From: Siderastrea radians
Taxonomy: Eukaryota; Cnidaria; Anthozoa; Scleractinia; Rhizangiidae
Direction of reading: 5' to 3'
Assembly: GCA_964017195.1 (NCBI GenBank)
Contig: OZ024892.1
Span: 18,016,704-18,080,703, forward strand
Length of the DNA: 64,000 nucleotides
Shown: positions 30,958 through 39,998 of the stretch, one piece after another
Layout of the letters: each line of letters opens with the position of its first letter
How positions within the stretch are numbered: the stretch's first letter is position 1
Program-made: the position numbers and the translations under genes
The notes under the pieces: generated by a model
Databases searched by the model: none
What the model saw: the letters and a program-made list of their open reading frames with translations, nothing else
Told to the model about the DNA's origin: nothing

Positions 30958-31659
30958 CCTGTGTCTGATCGCGACGCTTTTGATACGTGCGCGTCCATCC
31001 CTCGTCTTTTAAGACGTGGCTCAACAACCGTTGTTGATCGGACGAAGCTGGGTGCAAATCCAGCACCAAATACCCATAAGGCCGTGCAGTGGTGTGATGA
31101 AAGGTTTCCAAACTGTCTTTCCAAGTAGTGGGAAACGATTGAAGCAGCACATTGCGTACCCCCAATTGATCCCGCGGGTTCTTGAAGGCCACGATGTAAT
31201 GGGCATTGCGGGAAATACTTTTGGCATATCTACCCACGGGAAACATGTCTTAGCACAAGTAAAGGACCGTGGCGTTTTGATGATGGGAATGTTTGGTGAA
31301 TAAATCCAGCACGCGTTTATCGTTGCTGCCTTCGTCCATCAAATCATCCAAGACCAGCACGCCTTGCCCTTGAGGAAACCATTGCACCAAGGCTTGGTGA
31401 TCGGGAATCCCTTCGTGAAACATCACATCCCGATCTTGCATGGGTCGGAATCTGTCTTGCCACGCTCCATAACAATAATGCACTTGGGTAGGAGGGTTTC
31501 AAACAGCTCAGGATTTTCCAACAAGAGTTTTTCCGTAAACACGGTTTTGCCACACCCCGAAGGACCCACGACCAAAATACTAGAAGGGGAATGGAAGCGA
31601 AAAGGTTTCCCACTTGCATGACGAAAAGAAAAAAATGACACCCATTCGTACATTTTCAT
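30947..31659 (-). pseudogene. FtsK/HerA-type genome-packaging ATPase, broken
   Basis: This ATPase class pumps viral DNA into capsids. Walker A is VVGPSGCGKTVFTEKLL (about 31570) and Walker B is GVLVLDDLMDE (about 31350). Later segments are SHHQNATVLYLC and, past a TAA, MFPVGRYAKSISRNAHYIVA and FKNPRDQLGVRN, all typical of Polinton ATPases. Lesions are a frameshift near 31485 between the Walker A part and HYCYGAWQDRFRP, and an in-frame TAA at 31250-31252. Length (about 237 codons) is normal for the family. Confidence 0.85.
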
Positions 31660-32207
31660 CCTTTTATTAATTTTTTTAACAACAACTCTGATGATAAGGC
31701 CTTCGACACACCAACCAATTCGTTACTAACAATTAACTGTTTGACTCTTTCACCAACTTTATGATCATTGCTTACATAATCGTAATCTGAAAAGTCATTT
31801 AAAAATTCTTGCAACCTGCGTCCATGGGCTTTGGCTTTCAAGTACAACAAAGCGTAATCCCCGCAACTCTTGCTATTGACGGCTTGAAGGGACTTGCCGT
31901 TGGTCACGACATACTTCCAATGTTTTACCATCCAGTCTCTCAACGGGGTAGCTTGCTTGTATCTCTCTAGGGGTAGGGCTTAACTATCCAGGACTTCACA
32001 CGCGTTCTGATAGGTCCAGAGCGCCAACCAATCTTGACCGGGTTGATCGTGAGGGTCCGTGTTCACAATGTATCCTCTGGGTGTTTTCTTGTTGGGTGTT
32101 TTGGGTAAACGATCACAAGCCACGGTCCCGTAAAAGTAAGGTTTCAATTAAGGATCGTCTCGCGCTAAATAATCCAACTGCACATTATTCAAAGCCACTT
32201 GTTCCAT
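31656..32207 (-). pseudogene. adenain-like cysteine protease, broken
   Basis: Adenain-type proteases mature capsid proteins. The minus frame from ATG 32207 reads MEQVALNNVQLDYLARDDP, a TAA, YFYGTVACDRLP, YIVNTDPHDQPGQDWLALW, then CEVLDS, another TAA, LPLERYK, and later NSKSCGDYALLYLKAKAHG with the nucleophile Cys. The catalytic His expected in the G-x-H-W motif is Asp here (GQDW). Two in-frame stops (about 32150 and 31981) plus the lost His mean no activity. It sits between the capsid gene and the ATPase, as in other Polintons. Confidence 0.8.
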
Positions 32208-32219
32208 CTGTTTTTTCTT

Positions 32220-33584
32220 TTAGTGCTGGTAAATGTTGTACAACACAGCTCCGTTCGAGTCAATCTCCAGTAAGTTCTCAAATTCTCCGTACACGAGCAC
32301 GGCTATATTGGTATGGGAAGCTGCTCCAAATTCCAGGCTGAGCTGTAAGTCTCCAGTTTGCTTGGTGTTGAGTCTTTGACTGTCAGTGCACCCATTGGCT
32401 ACATCCCCAATCTCCCCGTTCCACCATATTGCCTTGCTTTTTGCACCAGACTCCACTGGCTTGAAGGAAACGGAAGTACCCCAGATTATCTCGCGAATTA
32501 TCGTTGAAATTCAACCCCAGGGTTTCATAAGGGTATTCTTCTCCTCTGACAATCTGTCGAATGGAACGCAGACCAAATTTCTGGAAGCAGAGGGGATCTC
32601 GGGTCACATCTCCATTCAAGGCTCGACTGTCCAACAGGGCTGCAATCAACCGGTCGGGGATTCTGTTTTGAAACAGGTTGGGAATCTCAAAGCGGGTGAG
32701 ATTGCCTTGCATGCTGAAGGCCCGGATTTCACTGCGCACTGTGGGGTAAGTAGCCAATTGTTTGCCATTGTGTCTTTGGGTAGACAGGGTCTTGTAGATG
32801 GTTTAATTCAAACAGAGTTGACACAGATGAAATCGGAGTCTGATGTCCCCTTCCACCAATCTCCCCTCCAGAGCCACTCCATTCAAAAACAGGTTGGGGC
32901 TGTTGAAATGAAATTTCATCTTGATTTCCACACCTGGTACGAACACTTTACCAGTGTGAAACACTTCCAAGTGAAGGGTGAACACCAAACTGTAACGGGC
33001 TCCTTCCACATAATGAGCGGTTTCTGCTATAGACTCAGCCAAGGCAGCTTTGTGATTCGCACTAAGTGCTACCCAGTGTGCATGTCCAGGACCAGCATTA
33101 GCTGTGGTGTTGGTCTTAGTGGCTGTCCATTCCGGTGGGAAATACACTGCATTAAACCAGCCTTGAGGCGCCAATACGGTTTTTCCATCCTCTCGGTTGA
33201 AATTCAACAACTCTTCTATGTAAGCCTTGTAATGATACGTGTCTGCTTGGGGACTGATCAAAGTCCAATTCAACTGCAAGTCAATCTGTTTGATGATGGT
33301 GTGAGCCAAATTGTTGGTAACCCAGAGTTGTCAGCAGCTGCCAAGTTATAATTGGTACTCTTTTGCAAACGGAGTTCCTTGGTAAAGTAACTGCGCCCCA
33401 AATCCACATGATCGTCCAAAGACAGAATAATGAATTCCATTGGATTAATCCCCGTGGTCGTGGGTTGAATGGTGACCATGCGATAGGCATTGATGCTAAT
33501 GTCGGTAGGAGGTACCTTGAACACTCTCGATGTCGGGTTGATGGCTCCTTCGGAACGAGCGTGAGCTGGAGTTGCTTCTGCCAT
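32220..33584 (-). pseudogene. probable major capsid protein (F54H12.2-like, double jelly-roll type), broken
   Basis: It starts MAEATPAHARSEGAINPTSR at 33584. FKVPPTDISINAYRMVTIQP, then INPMEFIILSLDDHVDLGRS, then NNLAHTIIKQIDLQLNWTLI and DTYHYKAYIEELLNFNREDG, match the F54H12.2-like family found as a capsid protein in animal Polintons. The C-terminal part (QLSLEFGAASHTNIAVLVYG, EFENLLEIDSNG) also fits. Lesions are a frameshift near 33310, an in-frame TAA at 32803-32805, and a frameshift near 32420. Length (about 455 codons) is as expected. Capsid identity is from family memory; a penton-type identity is the alternative. Confidence 0.7.
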
Positions 33585-33592
33585 TTTTTTCT

Positions 33593-33847
33593 TTAACGTC
33601 TCCTTCTTCTTCGTCTAGATGTAGAAGGACCACGTCGTGATGAGTTTTTACACCGTGGTCGTCGCGCTAACCGTTGCGCCAAATCCATGCCTGGAATTCT
33701 CACGACACTTTGACTCAACCACCCTCCACGTTGTCGTCGCGGTCGTCTTCTCATCAATTTCCAAAAAGGAAACAATCCACCACGTTGAGGCAAACCACGA
33801 TCACTGCGAATACGTCGAGGCCGAGAATGCACTGGAGCTAACGGCAT
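33593..33847 (-). CDS. small basic protein with LPQRGGLFPFW motif
   Basis: 84 codons from ATG 33847, 8 nt upstream of the capsid gene. It is very Arg-rich (GLPQRGGLFPFWKLMRRR, ending in SRRRRRRR), like adenovirus core proteins that condense DNA. The short upstream extension to 33871 has no ATG. Intact. Confidence 0.5.
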   Translation of the reverse strand: MPLAPVHSRPRRIRSDRGLPQRGGLFPFWKLMRRRPRRQRGGWLSQSVVRIPGMDLAQRLARRPRCKNSSRRGPSTSRRRRRRR

Positions 33848-33851
33848 GTCT

Positions 33852-34190
33852 TTAAACACCAAAAATGTCACGGGCTCTTTTCACTTGTTTGGGAAACAAA
33901 GCACTGGCCACGCGCACGGCTTTTTTCACGTTCTTATTACCCAAAGCTTTTTTAGCTCGTTTGGTAATTTCCTGTTTGATCACTTGTTCGGCTTTTCGTT
34001 TATCACCACGTGTCAAGCCTGCTTTTAATCCACTCAAGGTGTTACTAGGTAGTTTCAAGGGATTTCGGGCCCTTTTAAGTCCTTGGAGACCACCACGAAA
34101 TATGTCTACCAACATGCCTTTCCCATCTTGATTCCCAACTTGATCGTAGTATTCGTCAGGACGAAATCGCGTCAAACTTCCACCTCTCAT
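33852..34190 (-). CDS. basic minor virion-type protein MRGGSLTRFRP
   Basis: 112 codons from ATG 34190. A TATAAAA box lies 65 bp upstream (34255-34261). After a polar N-terminus (DEYYDQVGNQDGKGMLVDIF) comes a basic half rich in Lys/Arg/Ala (KQEITKRAKKALGNKNVKKA) ending KRARDIFGV. Such proteins occur next to the capsid gene of Polintons and may be minor capsid or core proteins. Intact. Confidence 0.55.
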   Translation of the reverse strand: MRGGSLTRFRPDEYYDQVGNQDGKGMLVDIFRGGLQGLKRARNPLKLPSNTLSGLKAGLTRGDKRKAEQVIKQEITKRAKKALGNKNVKKAVRVASALFPKQVKRARDIFGV

Positions 34191-34254
34191 GTTTTCGTCT
34201 TCTTCTACACTCGTCACCAATAATCACTTTTTCTCTTTTTCACGTGACTCTTCT

Positions 34255-34261
34255 CTTTTTA
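34255..34261 (-). promoter_or_regulatory. TATA box
   Basis: TATAAAA on the minus strand, upstream of the ATG at 34190; CACGTGA lies between. Confidence 0.5.
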
Positions 34262-34278
34262 TACACGACACCAACAAT

Positions 34279-34530
34279 TCACATGATACTGCAATTGAAG
34301 GATTCCCCGGCATACCGTTTTCGTTTACCACTTTTGATTTCCGCCACGCGTTTCAAGTGACTCTTTCGAGCATTCTTTTTTGCCAATGTTTCCAACCCTT
34401 TGGTGATTTTCCAAGCGGCTTGGGGAATCCCTGCTACCACTGCTCCCACACCTTCACCCAATTGTTTACGTTGCCGCCGTTGGGTTGGACTTTTTCTTTG
34501 TCCTCGTCTTCTTCTTCTTTTCTGAGGCAT
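34279..34530 (-). CDS. small basic protein MPQKRRRRRG
   Basis: 83 codons, intact. Basic head (MPQKRRRRRGQRKSPTQRRQ), then GEGVGAVVAGIPQAAWKITK, a short amphipathic stretch, then a basic tail. It resembles short lytic or core peptides of adenovirus-like elements in composition only. Confidence 0.5.
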   Translation of the reverse strand: MPQKRRRRRGQRKSPTQRRQRKQLGEGVGAVVAGIPQAAWKITKGLETLAKKNARKSHLKRVAEIKSGKRKRYAGESFNCSIM

Positions 34531-34563
34531 GATTGTTTTGTCAACTTGTTGTTCTTTTTCTTT

Positions 34564-35596
34564 TTATGTCTTTTTGAAGTGCAACGTGACAATGGTGTTC
34601 CCTTCTCCAAACTTGACCAGCTCTCCATTGGTTTCTGCCACTTGCGATTGAATGATTTCAATCACCTCGTTGCGAAGAGGGATGTATTGTATGTGCAACG
34701 GTTCAAAGTAAATGGTCCCCCGTCCTTCCCTCTTGTACTTGACTTCCGGCAACAAATCGGTCACGCGATTTCCCACAATGCTGCTGCCTGCCACGTCCGA
34801 GTACACGTGTAGAGATCGCATGGGTTCTCCCACCACCGAACGAAACGCTACATTCAAGTTAGTAAAACGCCAGCCACATCTCATGCTCAATTCCAAATAG
34901 TCTTCAACCCGAGTGGTGGTCCGAAACACGGGGTTGCCATCCTTATCGCTGATATCCTTCCAATCACTTTGGGTTTTCATGTTGGGTATTTGATCTCCCA
35001 TGAATTCTTGTTGTAAGTTGGGTCCCAAGATCCACCCACTGTCAACTTTACGTAACCACCCCATCTTGACGGCTAACTTGGTGTGAACGGCCAAGGAGGG
35101 GGTGCGAACGGATTCACAATGACAAACATTGGTGTTGTCAACCACCAGATCCTTACCCTGCCACTGAAACGTGACGTAAGTGTGTTTGCCCTGATCGTTC
35201 AAAAAGGTTCCCCCCTGGACCGCAGATTGCCGTCGTTTTTGTTCCACATGGGCAATAGCTGCTTTCATAAAACTCACTCCGTCTATCACCCAATTCCAGT
35301 CTTTGATATCATCAAATTTGGTCACCGCAGCTCCATATTGACCATTTGTACCTCCTTTTTCACTTTGGCTGGGTACTCTTCCGGTGCCATTTGATTCCCA
35401 ACACGTGATCTCCTTTGGCTACCAACTCGTACAAATTCACACGGGTATCCGGTAAAGAAATCGCACTCAATCCCACTTGCCATTGACCACCGGGTAAACG
35501 TAAGGGATGAGGTAAACGAATCTTGAACCAATTGGCTTGGTTGTTAGGAAATTCTCGTCGGTTGGCATGACTGGGCAACGTCACGTAGAACGACAT
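34564..35596 (-). pseudogene. FYVTL-family protein, paralogue 2, frameshifted
   Basis: It starts MSFYVTLPSHANRREFPNNQ at 35596, then WQVGLSAISLPDTRVNLYEL. Frame changes at about 35360 and 35330 surround EEYPAKVKKEVQMVNME. The open C-terminal part (35325-34564) includes FVDNT-like QWQGKDLVVDNTNVC, PSLAVHTKLAVKMGWLR, LHVYSDVAGSSIVGNRVTDL and FEPLHIQYIPLRNEVIEI. Closely related to the next gene upstream. The family is common in cnidarian Polintons; function unknown, with a capsid or penton role possible from its place among virion genes. Confidence 0.65.
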
Positions 35597-35618
35597 CCTG
35601 TCTTTTTTTTTTCTTCTT

Positions 35619-36664
35619 TCACACGACCTCCCTTTTAAAGTGTAAGGTCAGGATGGTGTGACCTTCCCCAAACTGAACGAGATCCCCATTGATTTCTGCC
35701 ATCCGTGTTTCGATGATTTCCACCAATTCATTTCGCACCGGTAAATATTGAATGTGGTTGGGTTCAAAGTGAGTGGTGTTTTGAGGGTGATATTTGATTT
35801 CTCTCAAGAGATCTGTCACGCGATTACCCACCATGCTGCTGGTACCCACATTGCAATACACGTGCAAGGGACGGGTGGGTGCAAATTCCGTGGAGGGACG
35901 AAACTTCTCGTTCAAATTGACAAAACGCCAATTGCACGTCATACTCAACACCAAATAACCAGCATCCACTTTCCAAAACGTAGGTTGCTTGTTAGCACCC
36001 GGCACATCTGACGGGGTGGGAATGGTATCCAATCGAAATTCTTGCCATAAGTTAGGTCCCAGTCGAAATGTACCAGAGGTGGGTTCTTCGATCAATCCCA
36101 TTTTCAGTGCCAAGGTTTGTCTCCATGAGACACGTGCCACTTGTCTTTGGTAATCCACATTGGCTGTGTTCAACAACAAATCTCCTCGGGAGGTCTATCA
36201 AAGGAAGGGTATAACTTGACCCCATTCTCCTCAGCCCATTTGTTTTTGGGTTTGGTTCGATTGGCTCTTTCTTGATCGTAGCGATGAACCAGTTTTTGAA
36301 AAAAATGATATCCGGCGGACGACAACAAACTATCTTTCACGTCTTTACCCAAAACCTTCAATTCGCGGCTCATTCTCATTCTCATTCTCTCGCGAAGATC
36401 ATTGCCTTCGTCATCTTGATCATACACCCATTCGTGCCATCGCACAAAAAGCAGTGGATCCTTTTCGTTGACAAATTGTTCCCCTACCACCGGAATGGTG
36501 GGTAACGACAAACTGACCATTCCCACTTGCCATCCTCGTCCCACAAATCGAATGGGTTTAGGCAAACGGTTTTTGAAATGACTGGAATGGTTGTGAGGAA
36601 ACTCGCGGGTACTGGCATGACTCATCAACGTCACGTAAAACGACGAGGTGGGTACAAACGTCAT
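35619..36664 (-). pseudogene. FYVTL-family protein, paralogue 1, frameshifted
   Basis: It starts MTFVPTSSFYVTLMSHASTR at 36664, then FKNRLPKPIRFVGRGWQVGM and a basic, charged middle (RMRMRMSRELKVLGKDVKDS). A one-base shift near 36175 leads to LLNTANVDYQRQVARVSWRQ, LHVYCNVGTSSMVGNRVTDL and FEPNHIQYLPVRNELVEIIE. About 348 codons. It shares the C-terminal block VGNRVTDLL / HIQY(L/I)P(V/L)RNE with paralogue 2, 23 bp downstream, so the pair arose by tandem duplication. Confidence 0.65.
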
Positions 36665-36699
36665 GTTTTCTTCTTCTTCTTTTTCAGTGTGGTCACGTC

Positions 36700-37755
36700 T
36701 TAACTGGCAATCCAACTATTGTACTTGTCCTTTCCACTTGACCAACACTCGACCGTTTTGACGCTTAAGTACCTTTTCTATATGAAACAGGGCATCGTCG
36801 GACACGGAACTTTTTGTAAATCGGCTTCGTAAAACGCGCCTTTCACCGGGGTGTCATCCCATTCGCGAATTTTATAGGTAGGTACGACGCCGGGCACTAT
36901 GCAAAGCACCACAAACACTGCTTCGGTCCAACCGGGCAAATACCCTTTTTCAAAGGTACGATGAATCTTGTTAAGACGTACACGATCCCCCACCTTCAAT
37001 TTGGCTTTGGGACGTTTTTCTTTCAAACGTTTTTCGCAGAGACGTTTCCACACGGCTTCTTCGTTATCCCACGTCACGTCCTGGGGTGCCATGCCAATAC
37101 TGCGATGACGCGTCGCATTGTAACCTTGCACCAATTGGGGTAACTCTTCGTCAAAACGTAACGTGTTGGCCACCGTGAAATAACGGTACAGTCGTTCTTT
37201 CAACGTACGGTTAAACCGTTCCACCACGGCAGCTTTGGCACCCTCCTCGGTGGAAAAATGATCAATCCTATGATCCTAGACCCAGCGTTGAAACGTGCCA
37301 TTGTAAAATTCTGTCCCTCGATCCGTTTGCAAACGGTTGGGTTTACGACCTTGTTTCAGAATCTTGTCAAAGGCTTTGACCAAGGCCACCCCAGTTTTGG
37401 CTTTCAAGGGTTGCACCCACGCGTACTTGGACAACACGTCCAAGACCATCAGTAAATACCGAATACCTCGATTGTACTTGGCCAGGGGTTGCACTTCCAC
37501 CAAATCCGCCACCCATTGATCGTCCAATCCACCCACAACCACAGGGAGAGTGGGAAAACGACGACGTCGAGGTTTATGCAACGTATACGCCAAATACCGT
37601 TCCAATACGCGTTGAGCTTTTTTCAGGGGAATCTTATGAGCACGGGCAAATCGTTGCACGCCGCCTAACCTACCTTCGGCTCTGGGATCGTGGTAACCGG
37701 AGAGCCACTGCTCTGAGAGGGACGTTGTCTTTCTTTTTGTCTTTCTAGGTGCCAT
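36700..37755 (-). pseudogene. retroviral-type integrase with chromodomain, broken
   Basis: The Polinton integrase joins the element to host DNA by a DDE reaction. From MAPRKTKRKT at 37755 follow an HH-type N-terminal region, then VVVGGLDDQWVADLVEVQPL (first Asp), YLLMVLDVLSKYAWVQPLKA and LQTDRGTEFYNGTF (second Asp). A TAG at 37276-37278 comes next. The same frame continues DHFSTEEGAKAAVVERFNRT (the Glu), VGDRVRLNKIHRTFEKGYLP and GWTEAVFVV. After a shift near 36800 the end reads HIEKVLKRQNGRVLVKWKG, a chromodomain core, then after another shift YNSWIAS. Length is normal for a Polinton integrase. Confidence 0.85.
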
Positions 37756-38075
37756 ACCTTCCAACAGCAATCCCACAGGGTTTGTATGGTAGGTACACTA
37801 TGAGGGTACGCCTTTTGAATGATTCGATACCATGGCAAGGCATTCGGGTGTGGTTTCAACCACAATACAAACACAACCCATCGACACACATTGGTTTCCA
37901 CGTGGGTTTCTTCAAATACCTTCAAGGGATGTGTGTCCTCGGGACATTCGGTAGGAATGGGGACTTTTTCTCCTTCTTGGTGGTCATATAAGAAAGTGCA
38001 AAGGGTCTGATGACAGTTCCATCGGATCACATCCCATAAATATTTCCATGCATAACACACAGCAACAGACTCCAT
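37665..38075 (-). CDS. unknown Trp/Cys-rich protein next to the integrase
   Basis: 136 codons from ATG 38075 (MESVAVCYAWKYLWDVIRWN). Rich in Trp, Cys and His (WNCHQTLCTFLYDHQ, WDCCWKVWHLERQ). It overlaps the integrase start by 90 nt in another frame. I do not recognise it. It might bind zinc. Intact in this copy. Confidence 0.45.
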   Translation of the reverse strand: MESVAVCYAWKYLWDVIRWNCHQTLCTFLYDHQEGEKVPIPTECPEDTHPLKVFEETHVETNVCRWVVFVLWLKPHPNALPWYRIIQKAYPHSVPTIQTLWDCCWKVWHLERQKERQRPSQSSGSPVTTIPEPKVG

Positions 38076-38266
38076 GTTTTTTTTTCTCAAACTGAACTTT
38101 TTTATTCTTACAACAACACTCCTTTTATAGAATTTTCTTACAAGTCAAATAACACTAAAAGAGACGCGTATTTGAAAAAGTACCGGCGCCCCGGTCGATA
38201 ATTCTCTTTTTTAGGGACCTGCTATTATTTTTCTAAAAAAGAGTTTCTTTTCTTACAAAGAAATGT
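38076..38266. other. short intergenic gap
   Basis: No gene. Poly-A and poly-T runs and possible AATAAA-like sites on the minus strand; probably the 3' end of the upstream gene. Confidence 0.4.
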
Positions 38267-38892
38267 TTAAAACAAACCGTCACTGGGTAAACCAGTACGG
38301 ATATCATAAGCTACAGCCTCTAGGCCTTTCTGCCAGTTCTGCACACTGTCACTGTACTTGGGTGGAGGTGGTGCTGGAGCCACTAGAACCTCTTGACGAC
38401 TCTTGAGTTCCTGGATTTCTCGCAACAACTGGTTCTCATAGTCAGTCAGGGGACGTTCTCGTTGTACATCCTCTTTGCGCCTCACTCGGAGTGATGGAGG
38501 TGGTAGTGGATCTGGGATGTCATACCCACGCAGCGGATAGCCATCAGCATTACGAGTAGGCAAAGTGTGTTCTGGTTTTTCTTCCTTCTTGAACAACCAA
38601 TCACAGTACTTTTGGCCCAAAGGTCTGTTGGCCCACCGAAAGAAATTTCACTTTTTCTTGGAACAGGTCAGAAACAACCGTTTGGGGTTGTCTGAGGAGT
38701 GGCTCTGTTGAAGCGTAGCGGTTCACGGCAAAAGGACAACAAACAGCTCCACATGTCGCAAACATCTGGATGAGGTTGACGATACACTTCTCTCATATAG
38801 TCGAAGGCTTTCTCTTTAGCACTGAACAGCAAACACGGATACCTGGGACATTTGACATATTCCCATCCCTTTTGCGACTTGCACTTCTCCAA
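38267..38892 (-). pseudogene. GRF-type zinc-finger protein, broken
   Basis: GRF zinc fingers bind single-stranded DNA in replication and repair proteins. The frame from 38892 reads YVKCPRYPCLLFSAKEKAFD, then YMREVYRQPHPDVCDMWSCL and SFCREPLRFN. After a shift in CCCCAAACGG near 38690, the typical RLFLTCSKKK is followed by a TGA where a Cys is expected, then NFFRWANRPLGQKYCDWLF. The remainder has a proline-rich and a coiled-coil-like part (LTDYENQLLREIQELKSRQE). The CFC...LFLTC...C-x-F-F-R-W pattern is the basis for the GRF call. Confidence 0.65.
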
Positions 38893-38898
38893 ACGAAC

Positions 38899-39153
38899 CT
38901 AATGGCAAGGGCAAACCATGTAGTCCACCGAACGGGCACGGGGTCTAGGGTTTTGAAAGACAGGGCTTTGAAAGATGGTAGCCATTCTCACCAATCTTTT
39001 AATCCCTTCATTGTCATCCTCAGGTGGGGACTGAGGAGGACAAGTTTGTGTGGCTTGGTCCACCATGCCATTCAACTCGTTCATCAACTCTTGCACCGCC
39101 TCCTGGGTTTCTTTCTCACCGGGTTGCGGGTAAGACATTCCCTCTTGAATCAC
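38899..39153 (-). CDS. unknown small protein
   Basis: 84 codons (ATG at 39138 likely: MSYPQPGEKETQEAVQELMN). Acidic N-terminal half, then ESPPEDDNEG-like and IKRLVRMATIF, ending with two Cys. No family recognised. It lies directly downstream of the next gene and may be its continuation after a stop. Confidence 0.35.
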   Translation of the reverse strand: MIQEGMSYPQPGEKETQEAVQELMNELNGMVDQATQTCPPQSPPEDDNEGIKRLVRMATIFQSPVFQNPRPRARSVDYMVCPCH

Positions 39154-39154
39154 C

Positions 39155-39457
39155 TCACCTTGTCCTCACGGCCATGTGGGTTGTTGGGGCTGGGATGTAA
39201 TCGTCACACTCTTTTTTCATCATTTCTACTACCGCAGCAGGATCATTGTCACTAAGCTTTACACCCAAACAGGTCACCTCATTTTTGTTCAATCCAACAA
39301 GTTTCATATTTTGAATCACAAGGCTTTCATTCTCCTCCTTCTCCTTCTTTTTCTTGCCGGCAGGGTTAGTGCCTTTGGCACAACCAGATTTTCTCTTCCG
39401 ACCAGGATTTGGATAACGAGTTGGAGAGACATCGCCATATTCCCACGAGGTGGACAT
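39155..39457 (-). CDS. unknown protein behind a TATA box
   Basis: 100 codons from ATG 39457 (MSTSWEYGDVSPTRYPNPGR). I chose this start because TATAAAA (39497-39503) lies 40 bp before it; a longer frame to 39511 would put the TATA box inside the gene. A basic patch (GRKRKSGCAKGTNPAGKKKK) could be a nuclear signal. The C-terminal half is EVTCLGVKLSDNDPAAVVEM. Not recognised. Confidence 0.45.
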   Translation of the reverse strand: MSTSWEYGDVSPTRYPNPGRKRKSGCAKGTNPAGKKKKEKEENESLVIQNMKLVGLNKNEVTCLGVKLSDNDPAAVVEMMKKECDDYIPAPTTHMAVRTR

Positions 39458-39496
39458 GCTGGTTGAATGTGAATTTTTCACAAGCAGTGCATGACT

Positions 39497-39798
39497 TTTT
39501 ATACACTTCAAACCCTTTTTTCATTGGTTCATTTCCCAATCACGTGATGACCATATAAATTCAAAATACCCATGATTGGTCAGGTTCTTCTTGGGTGGTC
39601 ATTGGTCAGATTTGGATCAATTGATGACCATATAAGGTCAAAATGCCCACGATTGGTCAGGTCGTCTCGACTTTGATTGGTTCATTTTCCCATCACGCGA
39701 TGTCCAAATAAGGTCAACTCTTTTCTCATTGGTCACCTTTCATTTCCGTTTTTACTTATTTAAGAAGGTCCATTATTCACTTTTTTTTCATTCTGTCC
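39497..39798. promoter_or_regulatory. two-way promoter region with CCAAT-box repeats
   Basis: Between a minus-strand and a plus-strand gene. TATAAAA on the minus strand at 39497-39503. ATTGGTC or ATTGGTT (inverted CCAAT box) occurs at least six times between 39524 and 39745, in loose 55-65 bp units that also repeat GACCATATAA and TCAAAATGCCCA. Confidence 0.6.
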
Positions 39799-39998
39799 CA
39801 TGGACTGCTACAAGAATCTCAAGCGTGAAGACTTTGATCGAGCGTTTCAAACGAGGTTTAGCTACCGGGTTTACCTACTAACAGTGTTGTTATCATCAAC
39901 TCATCGACTTTAGCTTGGCCTTAGGGTTAAGCAAAGCAGACATTCTTGAAATCGTGGGACCCAATACAGGTTACATTTTTCCCGACGAATGCCCCTAG
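39799..39998 (+). pseudogene. small ORF upstream of the SLOG gene, frameshifted
   Basis: It starts MDCYKNLKREDFDRAFQTRF and stops after about 37 codons. One frame over, it continues DFSLALGLSKADILEIVGPN and ends at TAG 39996-39998, overlapping the SLOG ATG (39989). It may be a separate small gene or the former N-terminus of the SLOG protein. Not recognised. Confidence 0.4.

Noticed and set aside
32386..33351. 321-codon plus-strand frame
   Set aside because: Antisense shadow of the capsid gene; the minus strand shows clear family motifs.
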